From Thermococcus sp. (GTDB taxonomy: Archaea > Methanobacteriota_B > Thermococci > Thermococcales > Thermococcaceae), in the NCBI GenBank assembly GCA_027065835.1, contig JAMONK010000150.1, forward strand, positions 1 to 9,557: a stretch of 9,557 nucleotides of DNA, written 5' to 3'. Positions 7,143 through 9,557 of the stretch are shown here, in pieces. The translations under genes and the position numbers were made by a program. How positions within the stretch are numbered: position 1 is the first letter of the stretch; each line of letters starts with the position of its first letter. The notes below the pieces were generated by a model. That model was not told the origin of the DNA. It did not search any database and worked only from the letters and a program-made list of their open reading frames with translations.

Positions 7143-8351
7143 ATGAGTTTTGAAAACTTGGGTTTATCAGAGGCCACTCTAGTGGCCGTTAGAAGGAAAG
7201 GTTTCTCGAGACCTACCGACATCCAGAGGGAGGTCATACCACGTCTTCTTGAGGGGGACAAGGATATAATCGGCCAGTCCCAGACAGGAACCGGCAAGAC
7301 CGCCGCTTTTGCGCTTCCGATCCTGGAGGCCATAGACGAGGAAGAAAAGAGTGTGCAGGCCATAATACTCACCCCGACGAGGGAACTCGCCCTTCAGGTC
7401 GCCGACGAGACGAAGAGCCTCAGGGGAAAGAGGCGCGTTTACATCTACGCGGTTTATGGGGGTCAGCCAATAGGGCCGCAGATTAGAGCCCTCAACAGGG
7501 GGGTTCACGTGGTCGTGGGTACCCCGGGCAGGGTCTTGGACCATATCAGGCGCGGCACCATCGATCTCAGACGCGTGAAGTTCTTCATCCTGGACGAGGC
7601 CGACAGAATGCTGGACATGGGTTTCGTGGACGACATAGAGGCAATATTTAGGGAAACGCCCAAGAGGAAGCGTGTTCTCATGTTCTCCGCGACCATGCCG
7701 AGGGAGATACTGAGGCTTGCAGGAAGGTATATGAGGGACTACGAGCTTATAAAGGTCAGTGAGGACGAGCTCGTTCCTGGAGAAGTTGAACAGGAATATA
7801 TAGAGGTTGTTCCGGCCAGGAAGCTCTCCGTCCTTAAAAAGCTGCTAGCGGACGATTTCCACGGGATAGTCTTCTGCCAGACGAAGCGGGAGACTAGGGA
7901 ACTGAGCGAAAAGCTCAGGAGGGCAGGATACAACGCGGAAGCCCTCAACGGGGACATGACCCAGCGTGCCAGGGAATCAGCCCTTCTGCGCTTCAGGAAC
8001 GGACGGACCAACGTCCTTGTGGCCACCGACGTCGCCGCCAGGGGACTCGACATTCGGGACGTTACCCACGTTGTTAACTACTCCCTTCCCATGAACGCCG
8101 AGGACTACGTTCACAGGATTGGCAGAACCGGGAGAATGGGCAAAAAGGGACGGGCGGTTACCTTCATAATGCCCGGTGAGTTTAGACGGCTCCGCTACAT
8201 CGCCCAGGTGGCGGGGGTTGAGATTGAAAAATCCGAGCTTAGTGAGGATATACCTAGGGAGTACCGCGAGGATTACAGGGGGAACCGGGGAAGCCGTTCC
8301 TACGGAAGGCAGAGGAGCTACGGTGGGAGCAGAAGGAGGGGGCGCTACTAG
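7143..8351 (+). CDS. deaD: DEAD-box RNA helicase with RG-rich tail
   Basis: ATP-dependent RNA helicase of 402 residues, acting on structured RNA in the cytoplasm. Visible motifs: Q motif (Phe21 and RPTDIQ, 23-28), motif I SQTGTGKT (46-53), Ia PTRELALQV (78-86), GG (106-107), Ib TPGR (127-130), DEAD (151-154), SAT (182-184), IV FCQTK (244-248), V DVAARGLDI (296-304) and VI HRIGRTGR (324-331). The last 30 residues are rich in Arg, Gly, Ser and Tyr (repeats such as RSYGGSRRRGRY) and probably bind RNA non-specifically. A cold-inducible DeaD helicase is known from Thermococcus kodakarensis; orthology here is an inference. The Shine-Dalgarno GGAG is nine bases from ATG 7143. The gene follows tRNA-Lys on the same strand and converges on the lipoprotein gene, sharing bases of the stop codon. 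Confidence 0.95.
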   Translation: MSFENLGLSEATLVAVRRKGFSRPTDIQREVIPRLLEGDKDIIGQSQTGTGKTAAFALPILEAIDEEEKSVQAIILTPTRELALQVADETKSLRGKRRVYIYAVYGGQPIGPQIRALNRGVHVVVGTPGRVLDHIRRGTIDLRRVKFFILDEADRMLDMGFVDDIEAIFRETPKRKRVLMFSATMPREILRLAGRYMRDYELIKVSEDELVPGEVEQEYIEVVPARKLSVLKKLLADDFHGIVFCQTKRETRELSEKLRRAGYNAEALNGDMTQRARESALLRFRNGRTNVLVATDVAARGLDIRDVTHVVNYSLPMNAEDYVHRIGRTGRMGKKGRAVTFIMPGEFRRLRYIAQVAGVEIEKSELSEDIPREYREDYRGNRGSRSYGRQRSYGGSRRRGRY

Positions 8352-9484
8352 CCCTTCCCCACGTATATGATCACCTTAAGGTTCCCACCCTCCTTTTTTG
8401 TCTCAATCCAGATGGCCTTGGCGTGCCGGATGCTCTCCGCGATTCCCTGATGGGTGAGTATCCTTCCGAGCAGCCAGTTGACGTATTCATTGTAGAAAAT
8501 TGGATTGTAGAGGGCAGCGATCTCCTCAAACGTTATGCTCCATGCACTGATGGACTTGTATCCCTGGGGGAGTACCCCGTTTTGACTCGTAGAAAGCCTT
8601 CGGTCTGCCGTGATGTTGAACTCCTTTGAGAGCACTTCTTCCATCCCAGTTGCGAGTCTCAGTGCGTCGTGTTCGTCCATGGTGTACGTCTGCTTGAGAA
8701 AGTCCGTGCCGTTCAGGAACCCGATGCGTTTAACCGATGCTTGGTCCTCCGCGGTGATTATTTCGTAAAGCGTCGCGTTGATGATGGGGTTGCCCGTCTC
8801 CTTCCAGTGGTTGTAGTAAGCCCCCAGATCCATGGGGGGAAGGTGCTGGTCAAGTACAAAGTACCATCCCCCAATCCTGACCACCGCCGTGGCATGGGCA
8901 CTCTTACTCAGGTTGATCCCCATCATGTACACTGGGGAATACCCCATGCTCAGTAGGAGGGCGTCCGTGAGAAGCGTGTAATCGGTGCAGATACCAGCTC
9001 CTCTCTTTATGGTCTCGTACGGGGTTTGAAGTTCGCTCCCGCCACCTGAGACGACTTCAGTCCTCCCATTTGAACGAACCTCGATGTAAGACGGCGTTTC
9101 ATTTGCCTTCGTCCAGTTGTAGTGCAGGTTCTTTCCCTCCCATTCGAGGACGTTCCACGCGCTCTCCTCAATGTTATGCCCCTTGAGTGCCGTTCCCAGG
9201 GGTTTGATGACGTTGAGCTCCCGTTCTGAGAGCATGCAGGAGGCAGCGTCTTTTAGAATGTACCTCCAGAGCGGGGTGGGGCAGTTGAGGCGGGCATCTT
9301 CCGACGGCAGGCGAACCGTCAGGTTGTCGACGTGAACGAATGGGTTCATCCAGGTCGCTGGCGTCGAAGTCTCGGGCGTAGGGGATGAATGAGGGCTCCC
9401 AGTACCCGTGTTTGGGACCTCGACTAGACAGCCCGCCGCCAGGACCATTAACGCAAGCGCAAGCACGAACCCCGTCCGTTTCAT
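8348..9484 (-). CDS. Transglutaminase-like surface lipoprotein
   Basis: Predicted exported lipoprotein of 378 residues. The N-terminus is a signal peptide (MKRTGFVLALALMVLAAGC) with lipobox LAAGC, so Cys19 should be the lipid anchor. A Ser/Thr/Pro-rich spacer follows (about 27-44). The central part (about 150-215) is a transglutaminase-like, papain-fold domain with all three catalytic positions: Cys166 (GAGICTDYT), His197 (AHATAVV) and Asp212 (VLDQH). Such domains in prokaryotes are often proteases or amidases, and the true reaction is unknown. Seven N-X-S/T sequons (Asn54, 123, 128, 191, 236, 258, 290) fit an extracellular glycoprotein. Cys68 and Cys83 could form a disulfide. The start ATG 9484 has a weak AGGA upstream and a TATA box about 27 bases away. 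It appears to be transcribed alone and leftward, converging on deaD. Confidence 0.88.
   Translation of the reverse strand: MKRTGFVLALALMVLAAGCLVEVPNTGTGSPHSSPTPETSTPATWMNPFVHVDNLTVRLPSEDARLNCPTPLWRYILKDAASCMLSERELNVIKPLGTALKGHNIEESAWNVLEWEGKNLHYNWTKANETPSYIEVRSNGRTEVVSGGGSELQTPYETIKRGAGICTDYTLLTDALLLSMGYSPVYMMGINLSKSAHATAVVRIGGWYFVLDQHLPPMDLGAYYNHWKETGNPIINATLYEIITAEDQASVKRIGFLNGTDFLKQTYTMDEHDALRLATGMEEVLSKEFNITADRRLSTSQNGVLPQGYKSISAWSITFEEIAALYNPIFYNEYVNWLLGRILTHQGIAESIRHAKAIWIETKKEGGNLKVIIYVGKG
8390..8400 (+). terminator. T-run terminator for deaD inside the lipoprotein gene
   Basis: A run of six T at 8394-8399, about 42 bases past the deaD stop, is the first T-run on the plus strand after deaD. 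On the other strand it is the Lys-Lys-Glu coding stretch of the lipoprotein. If used, the deaD message overlaps the 3' end of the lipoprotein message by about 50 bases. Confidence 0.35.
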
Positions 9485-9506
9485 AATTCCTAATGTGCCC
9501 TCGGTG

Positions 9507-9514
9507 GATATAAA
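9507..9514 (-). promoter_or_regulatory. TATA box of the lipoprotein gene
   Basis: TTTATATC on the minus strand, centred about 27 bases before ATG 9484, predicting a leader of only a few bases. Confidence 0.6.
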
Positions 9515-9543
9515 CCTGTCCCGCCATGACCTTTAACTTCAAA

Positions 9544-9549
9544 AAGGAG
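9544..9549 (+). promoter_or_regulatory. Possible ribosome binding site of a gene beyond the window
   Basis: AAGGAG on the plus strand, eight bases before the window ends. GATATAAA at 9507-9514, read on the plus strand, is a suitable TATA box about 30 bases upstream. Together they suggest a rightward gene starting just outside the window. The open frame from ATG 9525 is also possible, but that ATG is too close to the TATA box. Confidence 0.25.
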
Positions 9550-9557
9550 CTACCTAC

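Noticed and set aside
7262..7275. GGATATAATCGGCC in deaD resembles, from memory, the left arm and centre of the Pyrococcus dif site used by XerA.
   Set aside because: The right arm of dif is missing (the next bases are AGTCCCAGAC), and the sequence encodes the conserved Asp-Ile-Ile-Gly before the Walker motif. It is probably chance; a genome search for the full dif would settle it.

Overview
The window looks like a chromosomal segment of a hyperthermophilic euryarchaeon of the order Thermococcales, most likely a GC-rich Thermococcus. The evidence is an archaeal XerA recombinase very close to the Pyrococcus abyssi protein as I remember it, an M42 aminopeptidase close to Pyrococcus TET2, an archaeal XPD helicase, archaeal TATA boxes 25-35 bases before starts, Shine-Dalgarno sequences of the GGTGAT type, frequent ATA and AGG codons, and tRNA genes with encoded CCA ends. 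There are no insertion sequences, CRISPR arrays or obvious foreign genes.

Layout: 1-2550 is read leftward and holds sfsA (PD-(D/E)XK nuclease-like), then a Toprim/coiled-coil protein and xerA. The last two are one base apart and probably share a promoter at the 3' end of sfsA. From 2610 to 4320, read rightward, come a conserved-looking protein of unknown function and a TET-type aminopeptidase with its own promoter and T-rich terminator. A small two-helix membrane protein (4374-4670, leftward) is divergent from xpd (4719-6623, rightward).

The middle holds two divergent tRNA genes, Leu(GAG) leftward and Lys(CTT) rightward. An unusual pair of interlocked inverted repeats (6904-6933) lies between their promoters. 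tRNA-Lys is followed, without a T-run terminator, by a DEAD-box RNA helicase gene with an RG-rich tail. That gene converges on a transglutaminase-like lipoprotein gene, and the two stop codons overlap in the sequence CTAG.

Functionally the window is mostly housekeeping: chromosome dimer resolution (XerA), probable DNA processing (Toprim protein, SfsA, XPD), peptide breakdown (TET), translation (tRNAs), RNA remodelling (DeaD) and a cell-surface lipoprotein. The points most worth a second look are the interlocked inverted repeats between the tRNA promoters, the undescribed-looking Toprim/coiled-coil partner of XerA, the possible tRNA-Lys/deaD co-transcript with its leader structure, and the unrecognised 201-residue protein. 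I do not see a clear new multi-gene system.
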